A stretch of 64,000 bases of DNA from Gaeumannomyces sp. JS-464 (taxonomy: Eukaryota > Ascomycota > Sordariomycetes > Magnaporthales > Magnaporthaceae), in the NCBI GenBank assembly GCA_002197995.1, contig NGZR01000002.1, positions 3,782,001-3,846,000 on the forward strand, read 5' to 3'. The number at the start of each line of letters is the position of its first letter. Position 1 is the first letter of the stretch. Below, piece by piece: positions 44,095-57,500 of this stretch. Below the pieces are notes generated by a model, which was not told the DNA's origin, ran no database searches, and was given only the letters and a program-made list of their open reading frames with translations. The translations under genes and the position numbers were made by a program.

Positions 44095-47000
44095 TGTAGT
44101 AGTTGGTGGCTTTAACAAACGAAGCAAAAAAAGAGGGCTTTTAAAAAAGCTGTTTCCAATATCCGGGCTTATCGAAAGCCGGGGGAGGGTCCGCTATAAG
44201 CCATTTGTTTTTTGCCGCCCTAGCCAGCCTGTAAAATACAAGGTGGGAAAGGGACTTATTTCGCCCGCAACGGCACGGGTTATCGTCTTCGTGTTGGAAC
44301 TTTCGGTGGTACCAGTCGAAATCCCCGTGGCCGGTGCGTGCGGCTATTAACCGTTGCAATACCTTCCGGTGCAGCTGTAACGTTTCGGGCGTATGTTATA
44401 ATACCGGCGGGAGGCTTATAACCTTATACCGATTTGGAAAGTTATTTTTAAACCATGCGTTCCGGGCGTCCCGGGTTGTTTTCCGGGTTAAAGCCTTTAC
44501 TCCGGCCACCGTTGGTTTAAAATGTTAAGGTATTAGCAAGGCCGATCCCAACTTTGCTTCGGCGTTTGCCTTTTCGTTTCCGGGGATTCCCATATGGCCC
44601 GGGGACCAGCGTACGCATACCTGGTATTTATTTATAAAGCAATGGATTTTTTTAAAAGCCTTTTGTGAACTATTAAAGGCCGTGCTTAAACAGCCGTTGG
44701 CCGCCGAGGTATTATCGAGGCACAAGTGGAAAGTGCAGTTGCGGAAGCTCCAAACGGCTTTACAAAGGCCCATTCGGGCCCTTTCCGCTTCGCCGTCGAA
44801 TACTTCCGCCGGATGCGCTAACCGGCCGTGCCCGGAAAGTTTACGTTGGCCGGCTTGGTATATTACCCAGCCGTATCCAACTGCCCCGTCTTTTGCTTTT
44901 AACCCGTTGCTATATATTATAACGTCGGTAAGTGGAAGGGTGCGAAGCCACTTTATAAAAGCTTTTGCGGCTGCGGGCTTTTCTTATGTGGCTACCGTAA
45001 GCTCCGTATATTTATAAGGGATGTAAGCCGGGCGAGTGCAAACCGGAAGGAGTTCGGCCGTCCTTTGCAAAAAGGTCGCAAGCTTGCCGGGTAAGCCTGC
45101 CCTAGGCCTTCGGGCGTTAAAAGCCGGCTTAACCGCTGCGGCCAAAGGGTGATCTTCCGGAACCGTATTTATACGGGCCGCAAAACGGAGGCGGGCTTGT
45201 TTTAAAAGCGCCTGGGCGTTTGGGATGCCGGATTCGTAATGTAAGGCATTTATCGGTGCGGTTTTCCAAGCCGGAACTACTGCCTAAAAGGACGCGGTTA
45301 TAGCTTTATCGACCCGTTCGATTAAATGGCCTTAGCGGATGATTTGTTATTGTGCCGGCTTATATGAATGTGGTTTGGTTTTGCCCTTATACTACACTTC
45401 GGCCCCGTATAAAGCCGTAGGGATTATAACCGTCGTAACGGCTTTGTGTACCGAATATGCCGGTATCCCCCCTATCGAATTCGTAAGCCTCCGGAGGTGG
45501 TTGGTAACGCTTTGGGCTTTTGCAGCCCTGTTATCGACGTGGGCTTTAAAGTTAAGCCGTTGGTCGAAAAAAACCCCTAACCACCGTAAAGCTCCTGTAG
45601 CTTGTTGTATGGTAAGGCCTTCCGCCGTAACCGCTGGGGTTATAGGGTTTTTCCGCCTGGAAAAATGCATAAGTTCGCATTTTCCCGGGTCGAAAGCCAC
45701 TTTGTTAACCCTTCCCCAACGTAGGATTTCCGTTACCGTAGCCCCTGCTGTACGGGAGCACTTTTCGGAGTGCTACCCGTTACGCAAATGCCTATATCGT
45801 CCGCGTATCCGTACCTAACCGCTTTTGCTTTGGGTAGGATTTCGGCCATATAAAGCATAAATAGGACCGGTAATGCCGGTAACCCTTGGGGTAGCCCGCA
45901 ATCCGGGGAAAAAGGGGGTGCCGCAGCGTTTTCCAACCGCACTTTAACCACCCTATTTCTTGCAAAGGATAATACCCATCGTATTAACGTTAGGTTTTAG
46001 CCTTAGTTTAAAAGCCTCCGAAAAAAGCCTCCGGCGGAATACAACATCGAAGGCCCCTTATACATCCATAGTAACGAGGGCGGCCGATTTATGCTTTTGG
46101 AAGGCCCGTTCCACCTCGTGGGCCACGCATGCCGTTAAATCGATGGCGGCCTTTTCGGGGTGGCCCCGGCGTGTTGCGGGGCTATAAGCCCGTGTTGTAG
46201 TGCGAGGGACGCCATCCGCGAAGCTACCAACCGCTCCAACCCTTTCTTTAAGCACGGGAGTAAAGCTATCGGGCGGTAGGATTTTGGGTTCGTTATATCC
46301 GTTTTATTCGGCTTTTTTAGCATAACCACTTCCGCTGTGCGAAAAGGCCCGGGTGGTGCCCGGCCTTAAAGCAGGCTTCGAAAAGGGCCCTAACGTATTC
46401 CCCTATTGCCGGCCAAACCGTTGTAAGCAGTTTAACCGTTAAGGAGTCGACGCCCGGGGCCGTGTTTGCCGTGCCGACGGTGCATTTCCGGCATTCCTTT
46501 AAGGGGACGTGGGGGTCCCACGAGATTTGTGCGGTCCTTTGGGTAGCCCCTTACTGTAACGGGTCCTTTTGTAAGTCGTTCTCCGCCGTAAACCTACGGA
46601 GGATTTTGCGACCTAATGCTTTCGCTTTATCCCTTGGGGCTATTATAAACTCCCCGTTAATATTTAACGGGGGAAGCCGTATAGCGGGTGTAAGTTTATG
46701 CTATTTTACAGCACGGTATAGCGCTTTCGGGGAATCCACTTCCTTTAGCACGCTGGCCCAATGCTGTTTTTTAGCCGTCCGAACCGTTGCTTTTAAGGCA
46801 CGGGCTTCGGCCGTGAAAGGCCCGCCGTTTCCCATAGCTTTTGCGAGGTCCCGTTGGGCGTTAGCGCACTTTTCGTTCCACCAGGGTTAGCCTTTTCTTT
46901 TAGCTTTAGGCCCCCGGCCGAGGGCTATTAGCGCATTTTTTAGCAGGTTTTTAATGCCTCGGCCGCTTTATCCAAGTAATTCGTAGTGCTTGGATTTAAA

Positions 47001-47443
47001 AGTGGCGGCAGGCTGCCGGCCCCCGTTGCTACCGCGTTTGCGAAAATCGGTAGTTTATCGTTTAGTAGCGTAATACGCCGGCAGTTCGGAACGGAGTTAT
47101 TAGGTTTAAAAACCTCGATCCGTATCGAGCGGTGGTCCGAATCGGTTGCTAGCGAAGGGTCGATTTCCGCTGTTGCCAAAAGGGCGTTGGAAAAGGTAAA
47201 ATCCAAAACGCCCCCGTCGTTATGCGTAGGTTGGCTTAAATCGGTAAGTAAGAGGAGGTTATAGGTATTAGCCCATTGGTTATATCCTGGCCCCTATTTT
47301 TATTACCCCTAACCGGATCCCACGCCGGGAACCCTGCGTTAAAGTCCCCAGTTATAACGCATTTTACCGTTAGGCGCTAACGTAGCAAAAGGTTTAACGA
47401 GGGTTTCGAAGGGTCCCCTAAAAGCCTATATACGTTAACGAAA

Positions 47444-47931
47444 TGTTACGACCAAACACAGGGACAGGAAGCGGGGAAAGGGAGGGAACGGTGGCCTAAA
47501 GCACTGCGAACCCCGAGCGGGCACGACTACGCCCGAAGCCCTCCTCCCCCTGTCACGTAACCAGGTTACCTAAGCCGGAAGTGATTTGTAATTTGCCAAA
47601 AATTACAAATTACAGGAAAAAGTGATTTGTAATTTGCCAAAAATTACAAATCGCAGGGAAAGTAATTTGTGATTTGCCAAAAATTACAAATTAAAAACGA
47701 TTATTACATAAAAACTACGAGTATAAAAAGGGAAGGTTTCCTACCATTTTAAATAGTTTGGATTAAAGCTTTAGCATTAGTTAACCTAAGTTAGCTCCAA
47801 AGCACCCCCTTAGGCAAGCAATTAAACTATTATCGCCAAATTACCCAATCCTTTTAAAACCCCTAACTAGCGTACTGTTCCAGCACCTTTTTTAGGTGTC
47901 CTACCCTAAAAGCAAAAGCCTATTTATAACA
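47444..47931 (+). repeat. Gypsy-2 5' LTR with three-hairpin array
   Basis: Starts TGTTACGACC and ends TTTATAACA. Three units at 47581, 47622 and 47662 each read about ATTTGTAATTT-GCCAA-AAATTACAAAT, a near-perfect hairpin, period 40-41 bp. GTATAAAAAGGG follows at 47721. Confidence 0.9.
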
Positions 47932-47980
47932 TTTTAACTAATCCTATTTAGCACTTACCGGAAGTACGAACAATACGATA

Positions 47981-48960
47981 ATGGCGATTTTAGAAGCTAG
48001 CAAAACAGCGCCTACGGTTAGTTTCGATTACGGTGGCGTAACCTACACTACCGCCAATGCTTTTAGCCTTTTTCAGCTTATAATTAAGGAATTACAGCAA
48101 AGTAAGGACAAGTTAGCCGAAGCTAAAGCCAAAGCGACCAAAATCGGCGGTTAGCCGAAACTTACGGTGCTTACGTATAAGTTCCCCATACCTAACAAGT
48201 ACGATGGGAAGAAAGGGAAGCTAAAAACTTTCTTTACTAAATGCAAAGGGTACTTCCTGTTTTACCAAGCCTATTTCGAACGAAAAAAATAAAAGGTTGC
48301 TTACGCCGCCACGCGCTTAGATAGCAAAGTTAAAAACTAGTTCGAACTTATATAAGCGGATTACCTAAAAGGATACGACGAATTTAACGAGGATATAAAG
48401 GTCGTATTTGCTAATTTTAACCGGTTCGAAAAAGAAATCGCCAAAATGTTTAGATAAGTCGACGAAAAACGAGTGGCCGAAAAAAAGCTACTTTAGCTCC
48501 GACAAAAAGGAGCAGCGTTAACCTACGTTTTAAAATTCCAGCGATTTGTTAACAAACTCGACTGAATTAAACAAACCAAAATCACCCATTTTTATAATGG
48601 TTTACGGGACGATGTAAAAAACGAAATGGCCAAGGTTAAACGATTAAAGGCCTTCGCTAAATACGTTATTACGGCCGTTAGGATTAGCGATAGGCTATAC
48701 GAACGGAAGCTAGAAAAAAAAGGCTAGCAACCTAAAACTGTAGTGCAAAGTAAAGCTAACCAAAAAAGGCCAAACAGTAACAATCGATAGCGTTAAGGAC
48801 ACACTTTGGACCTATAAACCTTAGTACGGGAGCCACGCACTAAAAAAAAGTCCGGTTTTAAAATCCTAAAAATGGAAAGTGCTTTAAGTGTAGCTAGTTA
48901 GGCCATATAAAGAAAAACTGCCCGTAACGTAGTAAACGCCAAGCAGCGGTAACCCGGAAA
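47981..48960 (+). pseudogene. Gypsy-2 Gag relic
   Basis: ATG at 47981: MAILEASKTAPTVSFDYGGV, ELQQSKDKLAEAKAKATK, KFPIPNKYDGKKGKLKTFF (about 48180-48240), VAYAATRLDSK, ITHFYNGLRDDVKNEM (48580-48630). A CCHC knuckle CFKCS-stop-LGHIKKNC is at 48880-48921, with one RIP stop between the Cys and His parts. The gene is nearly in one frame, so its decay is limited to stops at Gln/Trp. Clear homologue of Gypsy-1 Gag. Confidence 0.82.
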
Positions 48961-49049
48961 ACGGAAAACAGGAAGGACGATAACCTGTGCCCCGGGGTAA
49001 CGTTTAATTGGACTTTTTATTATAAAAACTCGTGCCCGGTGTACCAGTT

Positions 49050-52000
49050 TAATAAAAACGCATTAGAATGGTCCTTTTAAAAAAAGCTAGTTATAATGCG
49101 TAAAAAACTTAACAAAAGCCCTATTAAGCTCGAATACGACAGCGAGGGTAAGCAGCATATTATGTGCGGATTTACGGAATTCGAGGAAAAAGAAAAAACG
49201 TCGCCCGGATCGCTACCGAAATTAAAGGAATAAGGTAAGGGTTAAACAGTTCGGCATTCGAAAAGGGGTACGAGGTTTTGCTTAGCGAAATTAGCAATAA
49301 AAAAAGGATTTTTTTAAACATAAACGACGAGATTAACCGCGAGCCGCTGGGCCAAACTTACCTCGTAAAAAGCTACAAAAAGGAATTAAGCTTTAGCCAA
49401 ACGATTTAAACGTTCGACGTTAATAAAGCATACATTTCGCTTAGGTTTTCCAAAAACGACCAATGGTTTTGGGATTAGCTTAAACCATTTAAAAGGGTAA
49501 TGCGCGAGGAACCGGCCTATAACGACGATGGCTAGTTTTTAAATTGGTTTCGGGATAATTAAACCGTAACGTACTACGGGGAACCTTACGGCGGGGCTTC
49601 GAAAGCGGAACGACGGGATACGGAGGGATATCCGCTCGATTACCTAAATTTGGATTTTAATTTAACAAAATATATCGAACTTTTTTAAGCAAAATGCATA
49701 CAAAATAAATACTAATAGCATTTAGCGATTAAGTTAAAAGTCGACTTTTTTTTTAAAAGGAATGGTAAAGGGCCGATTAAGCACTTAAAGCGAAATTAGC
49801 AACTTTCGAAATGGAAGTTTAAAACGGTGGATTTCCGATAAACCACCGCCATTTTCGCGCCGTTATTAAAGTACTTTATACTATGCATATTAAAGGTTTT
49901 AACATATTATAATTGCGGGAAGCTAAAATGCAAAATACATATGGAAAAAAAAGCAAAAGTTTGGATCGACGGGTTTACCCGGTCCGGAATGCCTATAAAT
50001 AAGGGAAAAGCACTTTAAAAAGCAAAAAACTAAGGAATTTACCCGAAATAAAAGCACGGCGTAAAGCATAATAACGAACGAAAACTTTAGCCGCTATAAA
50101 CATCGATTAATATTAACATTTAATAATTGTGCTATTGCATAAAGGAAAAAGGCTAAACGTTTTAATCGATAGCGGGGCCTAAAGCAATTACCTTTCGTTA
50201 AAAGCAGCGAAAAAGTACGGCATTTTAATATAAAAGAAATAAAAACCGTATAGTTTAAAAACTGTAAAAAGGAAACCAATTACGTTTAACAATGGTTTTA
50301 TTAATAAAAAAACCGATTATTTTAAATTTCGATATTAACGAAAAAATTTTCGAATAACCCTGGACATTATAAATATAAAAAGGGTAAATGTGATTTTAAA
50401 AATCCCTTAGCTTAAAAAGCATAACTTACGAATAAATTGGACCACCGGCTAAGTTTAATGGGAAAAGCTATTAGCAACCGAAAAAGTTTAAAAGTTACGA
50501 GCTTCGGGCAATGCGCGGACGACATTACCAAAAGCAGCCATAACGGTGGCAAAACAAGGCAATTAGCTTAAAAAGTTAGTAATAATGGATTTACGACTAT
50601 TTAGCAACGATATCGACCAAAACGAACGAGCGAAACTCGTCGCCCAAATAAAAAAACGTTTTAAAAAAGTACCACAAATATTTAAAAGTTGTTTAAAAAA
50701 ACCCTAATAACCGGATTTCCGAAATATAAGCCGTTCGACTTTAAAATTAAGCTTAAAACAAAAGCATAACTTAAGTACCAAAAGCTGTATTAATTTAGCC
50801 TTTAATAATAAAAGGTGTTAAAAAAACAGCTAAAAAAGGATTTACGAAAAGGACTTATCCGTCCTTTCAATTCGCTAATAAAATACGGGATCCTTTGGAA
50901 GCCCAAAAAAATGGGACGGATCGAATGTGTGTTAATTACCGCCTATTAAACGAGGTTATTATAAAAATCGGTATTTTTTGCCTTTTATTAACAAGCTTAA
51001 AAATATGCTCGGAAAAGCCCAATATTTTACGGCTTTAAACCTACGCAAAGCTTATAACCTATTGCGAATTAAAAAAGGCTAAAAATAATTAACGGCTTTT
51101 AAAACAAAACTCGAATGTTACGAATTTTTAATAATAACCTTCGGTTTTACCAATACGCTAGTTATATTTTAAAAAATAATCGACCACGTGCTACGCGAAC
51201 ACTTTAAGGTTTTCGTGCTCGCGTATTTGGATAACATTTTAATCTTTTTAAAAATAATGGAAAAACATAAGGAACACGTTTATAAAATGCTTTAAAAGTT
51301 GCTCGACGCAAAGCTTTTAGTTAAGCTAGAAAAATGCGTATAGCATACCAGGGAAATTACATTTTTAAAATTCGTAATTATATTAGGACAAATTGCGATA
51401 AACCTTAAAAAAGTCGAAAAAGTAAAAAACTGGCTTATATTTAAAAACGTTAAAAAAGTACGAGGGTTTTTTAGCTTTGTGAACTTTTATACAAGGTTTA
51501 TCCAAAAAATGTAGCAAAAAGGCAGTACTATTTACGAATTTTACCAAAAATAACACCTAATTCCATTAAGGGAAACAAAAATAAAAAGCCTTCGAAATGC
51601 TGCGGGACGCAATAGTATAAAAGCTAATACTGGTATTGCTAAACCCAAAAAAACCATTCGAGGTTAAAACCGACGCGTCGAATTATGCGATCGGAGGGCA
51701 ACTCGGATAATAAAACGACCAAAAAAAGCTGTATTTAAATGCTTTCTTTTCGCAAAAACTTAACGAACTTAAGTTAAACTACCAAATCCATAATAAAAAA
51801 CTTTTCGCGATTATCCGAGCTTTTAAAAAATGGCGCCCGTATTTATACGGAGCAAACTATTAAGTTATAGTATACACCGATTATAAAAATTTGTTACACT
51901 TTACTATAAGCAAAAACCTAAACAAAAAACAAATCCGGTAAAGCGAGTTTTTTTAGGATTATAACATTCGGATCGAATACCGGAAAAGATCGGAAAACGG

Positions 52001-53360
52001 TAAAACGAATGCCTTTAGCCGCCGATTAAACCACAAAGTTAATATATTAAAACAAACTCGTATAATTTTAACGTAAAAACTTAATGGATTTTTAATTCCG
52101 GCTTAGCGGACGCTAGCTAAAATAAAAAACAAAAAGAATAAACCTTTGGGAAAATCCTACAAATTTACGGATAGCTGGCTTATAAACATTAGGGAATAAT
52201 TAAAACTTAAAAACGCTTTTAGCAGCACCACGGGTTTATAAAAACCCGCGCCGAAATATAAAAAGCAATTAAAAATTGTAAAAGCTGTGCGAAAAAACAA
52301 AGCTAACAAACATAAATTTTACGGGCTGTTATAACCTTTGCCGGCGTTTAATAAGGCATAGCAAAAAGTTATTATAAACTTTGTCGTTAAACTTTTTAAA
52401 TCGAGGAAGCTTTTAACGAATGTCCAATATAATAGCATCCTGGTAATAGTAAATAGGCTTACTAAATACGCCTTATTTTTACCTTATAAAAAAAGCAGCA
52501 ATGCTAAAAAGTTAGCATACACCTTTATTAGGAACGTAATAACGGAATACGGAACGCCGAACCGTTTAATTACGGATAAAAATAAGCTATTTACAAGCAA
52601 ATTTTGGAAAGGATTTACGGCTAGTTTAAAAGCAAAGCACTTTTTGTCGACTGCTTATTATCCGTAAGCGGATGGACAAATAAAACGGACGAACTAAACT
52701 ATAAAACAATACTTACGGCACTATGTTAATTACAAACAAAATAACTAAGTACAACTACTTTTTATAGCGCAATTCGCGTATAACAATTTAATACACGAAG
52801 GCATAAAAACCATACCGTTTTACGCAAGCTACGGGTTTACACCTACGGCGTATAAAAAACCCAGGGCGGGAAAGCACGCTTTTGTAGCAGAAATACAAGT
52901 AAAAAAGCTTACTAAACTGCATAAACAACTTTAAAAAAAGCTCGAAAAATTACGACAAAGCATATCCACCTAAGCAAACAAAAAAAGGATCGAAAAACCG
53001 ACTTTTAAGGAAAGGGATAACGTTTATCTTTTTCGACGCAATATTAAAACAAAACGATTAAGCGATAAGCTAAACCATAAAAATTGGGACCTTTTAAAAT
53101 GTTAAAAAAATTTCGGACGTTAATTACGAATTCCGATTGCCACTAACTATAAAATCCCACCCGGTTTTTTACGTTTCCCTATTCGAACCAGCCCCGCCGG
53201 GCTTTAAAAGCAACGAGTTAATGGAAATTAACGCAAAACAAAAATACGAAATCGAAAAAATCCTAAGCAAGGATATAATCGATAAAACCAAGCACTATTT
53301 GGTTAAATGGGTAAGGTACGAAATCGAAAAAAGCATTTAGGAAAAGGAAGCCAACCTTAA
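49050..53360 (+). pseudogene. Gypsy-2 Pol relic with chromodomain
   Basis: RT: FLPFINKLKNMLGKAQYFTA (about 50978-51035), LNLRKAYNLLRIKKG, LIITFGFTN, and YLDNILIF (about 51222), where YLDD is YLDN. RNase H: PFEVKTDASNYAIGG (about 51655-51700). Integrase: RLITDKNKLFTSKFWKGF (52563-52620), STAYYP-stop-ADGQIKRTN, LFIAQFAYNNLIHEG. The chromodomain KYEIEKILSKDIIDKTKHYL with VKWVRYEIEKS (53242-53335) lies in an open stretch (53137-53340). Inactive through stops and the catalytic change. Confidence 0.85.
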
Positions 53361-53399
53361 AAAGCGTTAAAAGCTTTAAAAGAGTACTAGCGAAAAGCC

Positions 53400-54008
53400 C
53401 TAAAAAAAAGTTAACCCTTATGCCGAAACTCGGACTTTAATTCGAAATACCCGCATTAAAGTAAACTTACCAGTCCGAAGCAAAGCTAAAAGGTCGAAAT
53501 CCGGGTTAACTATAAAATCGGCCCAGCTCGGGGATAGCGGAGGGAATTCGAAAGCTAGCAAGTCGAAAGGCTTAAAGGAGCTGGCGTGCCCGCCTTTTCG
53601 GCCTCCTCCCGCTTAACACGCTCCAGCTCCTCCACGGAGTTAATACCGCCGGAATCGCGCGCATTTTTTTTTCGTTCCACATACGCCGCTGTTTTTGCAA
53701 GCGTATAACCTTTTTTATCGCCGCTTCCAATTTTAAGTTTAATTTAAAGCATTAGGCGGAAATTTAACGAAGCTTTTTAAAAAAAGAACCTAAAATGTCG
53801 CAACCCGTTTGGTTAAAACGCAGGCATTTCATATAACGAGAAAAATTTTAAAGCGAAGCGAAACACTTTTCCTATTTTAAAACTTCGAAATAATAGGAAC
53901 AAAAAGGCATTAAAATAGCAAATGTAAAAATAAAAGCTAAAGGTTTTTGCGACGAAAGGTCGAGGCACTAACTACGGAGGATTTCTTTTTTTGCACCCGA
54001 CCAAACAT
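53400..54008 (-). pseudogene. Antisense ORF of Gypsy-2
   Basis: On - from ATG 54008 (MFGRVQKK) to the GINSVEELERVKREEAEKAG segment (53585-53645) and onward, broken by TAA/TAG stops and shifts. Counterpart of 38706-39246 in Gypsy-1 at the same place between chromodomain and 3' LTR. Confidence 0.5.
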
Positions 54009-54123
54009 TTTGTTAGCCGAAAAAGGGAATGGGAAAAGGTAAGGAAAAAAAGTACCTACCATTAACAAAAGGGAAAGGCAGCAGTTATAGCCAAAAGGAT
54101 TTGGCTTAAAAAGGGAAACCTAA

Positions 54124-54343
54124 TGTTACAACCAAACACAGGGATAGGAAGCGGGGAAAAGGAGGGAACGGTAGCTTAAAACACTGCGGACCCCGAGCGG
54201 GGCACGACCACGCCCGGAGCCCTCCTCCCCTTATTACGTAACTAGGTTACCTAAGCCGGAAGTAATTTGTAATTTGCTAAAAATTACAAATTACAGGAAA
54301 AAGTGATTTGTAATTTGCCAAAAATTACAAATCGCAAAGAAAG
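54124..54343 (+). repeat. Gypsy-2 3' LTR, left part
   Basis: Starts TGTTACAACC. Hairpin units 1 and 2 at 54262 and 54303. Cut by Copia-2; the remainder with unit 3 (61468) and the TATA box is at 61469-61738. Confidence 0.9.
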
Positions 54344-54513
54344 TGTTAAAAGTGGCCTAAAGTTACGTGGGTAGCAACTGGTGCCCCACAGCTTTAAGCT
54401 TATGCATTGGCCCTAATATTTTGGCTTGCGCGCGCTTTAACCCGCGATCCAGTAAAGTAGCTAAAAAACAATTACCAATCACTTTGGGTGCTTGTTATCG
54501 CGCACTTCCATTA
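54344..54513 (+). repeat. Copia-2 5' LTR
   Basis: TGTTAAAAGTGGCC start, CATTA end. Followed immediately by GGTTATAAGCCC (54514-54525), the primer-binding site. Confidence 0.9.
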
Positions 54514-54569
54514 GGTTATAAGCCCTCGCGCTACCGTTAACGATATTTTTGCCTAATTAGGAGAAATTA

Positions 54570-57500
54570 ACGGTGCACGAGTTGTTTCCCGTTATTTGCG
54601 TTCTCCCGCCGTGGATTACGGGCGAGGCGCAGCAGTTAAAAAACCGTTAAACGACAATTAATAAGGCCGCGTTCGGCGCCGATTAGCAACCATAACAAAG
54701 TAATAACGATAACCCTTTTAGCGCTTAAAAGCACCATTTCCCTTGCAATTTAACGCTTTTGTACGCGTTAAAAGTGCTAACAAAATCGCCAAAATGGCGG
54801 AATACCGCGAAATCGTAATAAAGGTTCCGGACTTGCTAGGGCCTTTTAATTTGGAAATATAAAAGCGCACCATCCGGGTGCATTTAACCGTTTCCCGCAA
54901 CATTTCTTTTATATTTGCTAACCTTCCGGTTAAACCGGCTAAAGCGGAAAATTACGAAGCTGTATAATTATAGGCTTTTAAAAGGATATTAATATGGTAT
55001 TGCATCCGCAATAATATCGAAAAGGTAACCACGGATTTGGAAAAGGCCGGCTAGGACCGCCCTAAAAACGACGAGGATTAAAACCCAAAAGCTTTTTGGG
55101 ATAAAGTAGTTAACACCATTAAAATTACCGCTAACGGCCGTTTCGACGCCTTAATTAACGAACACTATACAATTTTGGTGGAAAAGTTTAACGGTAACGT
55201 TAAAAAGTATACGAACCGCTGGTTATAAGTAAAGCAAGCTTTGGATTAAGCCAATATTAACATTTCGGATCGGATGCTTATAAGGAGCCTCGTTAACGGG
55301 CTTAGCGCCACTTACCCTTTTACGGTGGCTATAACTTTAAGGAGTTGTAAAGGCGAGCGCCGCACTCCCGCTAACTTCATTTCGAAAGTGCTCGAAAACA
55401 CGGCGGTTATAAAAGCTTCGGAGTTAAAGGTTATAACTAACACCAATAAAAAGCCGGAGGGATTTTAAAAGCCGAGGCCTTATAACAAAAAGGGTTGCAC
55501 TATCGTTTCGCGTGCTCCCTACCATAATAGGTGCGGTAAGCATTACAAAAGCGGTAACGACAACTGCTAGCTTTTGCACTTTAAGCTCGAGGAGGTTTAA
55601 AAGGCCAAATATCCGGAGCGGCGCTTCCAGCGAGGTAATAAGGCAGCTAACGAGGCTACAGCCAACCCGAGGGCTGCCGACCATACTGGTGGTATGCCGG
55701 TTAATCGGGGCAGTGCTAGCTAATATAATATAGCTAATACCGCTTTAAGTAATATTAACAGTGCCCGTAACGCCGTAATAATCGACTCCGGCTCGTTTAA
55801 ACACTACTTTAACGATCGCAAATGGTTTACCTCGCTAAGAAAGCGCGAGGTCCCTTATAACGCTACCACGGCTAACGGCGGCGCTTAAGTTTCCGTTAAA
55901 AAGGGCACCGTCGAAATGCATTAACGTAATAAAGCGGGCGTTACTACAGTTACCTATAAGCAATCTTTACGCCTAAATCCCCTTTTAACCTTTTTAACTT
56001 TAGTAAAATGCGCAAAGCAGGCTTAAAAAACGATTAAACCGATTACTTCGTAACGCCCGACGATAAATGGTTAAGCAGCTATTAAATTAATAATAACGTA
56101 TTAATTGCTAACGTTAACGTGCCCGCAAACGCGCCCCCGGGCTTTATAGCTTTAAGCAACGCACTTAACGAAGGAAACCGACCGACGGAAGTTAACGCAC
56201 CAATTACAACAAAACGCCCGGTACCTTACGTAATAATGCATCGGCGCCTAATGCATGCTAATAAGGAAGCGGTAATAACGGCTTACCGCGCTGCAAACAT
56301 TAAAGTTAGCTACTTTAAAGCATTAAAGCATACCTGTAACGGTTATTTGGAAAGCAAAGCGACCTAAATTATCGGTAATCGTCACTTTCACCGCATTACC
56401 CGCTTTTTGGGCCGTATTTATATAAATATATTAACCATTTCGCTTACTTTATACGGCGGATATAATTACGCCGTTTATATTACTAATAAAGCAATTACTT
56501 TTAACTAGGTGATTTTTGCAATTAGCAAAGCTAGCACGGAGATTTTTACGAAGGTTTATAATTGGATTAGCTATATTAAACTCCAGTTAAACATTAAAAT
56601 ATAAGCAATCCATACGGACGGTGGCACGAAATTTAACCCGGAAAAGCTAAGGGCCTATTGCACTGCTCGAAGCAAAGCTTGCGAAATTAGCCCGGCGCGA
56701 TGCCCGGAAATAAATAGCATCGTTAAGCGTGCTAACCGTACTATACTTAACGCGGCTCGTACCGGGATTAACGCTAACGGCTTGCATAAAAAGTACTAGG
56801 TATATGCTTTGCAAGCAGCGAAAAGGGTGCTAAATTACACCTTAAATATAGCTTTTAGCGGTAAGGAAAGCCCGCACGAGGCGTGGGTAAAAGCAATTGG
56901 TTTTAACGAAAAGTATTACCAACTACCAATCCGTACTTTCCGCATTTAGGGCGCGGTCGCTTAAATGCTAATTAAAAACGGCAAATAAGCCAAAATTAAC
57001 AAAATGGCTTTTAAAATAACGAGGGGCCGGCTTATAAGCTGGGAAAGCCTTTATAACGAGATTTTGCTAGTTAAACCGGATGGTACTAATAAGGTTTTCC
57101 GTTACCGTAACGCACGGATTAACGAAAGCGCTAATAAGCGCCGGAAATCGCTTTATAACTTTATTAAAAAGGCGATTACCACTAATGCGGTTAACGAAGC
57201 CGTTATTAAAAACCTTTACTTTACAATAGGCATTTAGGTTTATAATATTAGTTTAATTACTAATTTTACCGATAGTAACGATGGTAACACCGGTGTAACT
57301 GGCGATATTACCGGCCCCGAAAGTAATAACGATTTATCGCCTGCGGAAAAAACCGGGGAAACCGAAGCGGAGACGAGAAGCTTGCCGTTGCAAAGCTTAA
57401 AAAGCAAAAAGCCCGCCGGCCCGGGTATGCCAACATTCGAAAAAACTCCCGAGCTCGGCAACGAAGCGGTTACGGTGCCCGCAGCGTTTAAAAAAAGGAC

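Noticed and set aside
47581..47694. Regular 41 bp repeats as a CRISPR array
   Set aside because: Only three units, each itself a hairpin, inside an LTR of a eukaryotic retrotransposon.
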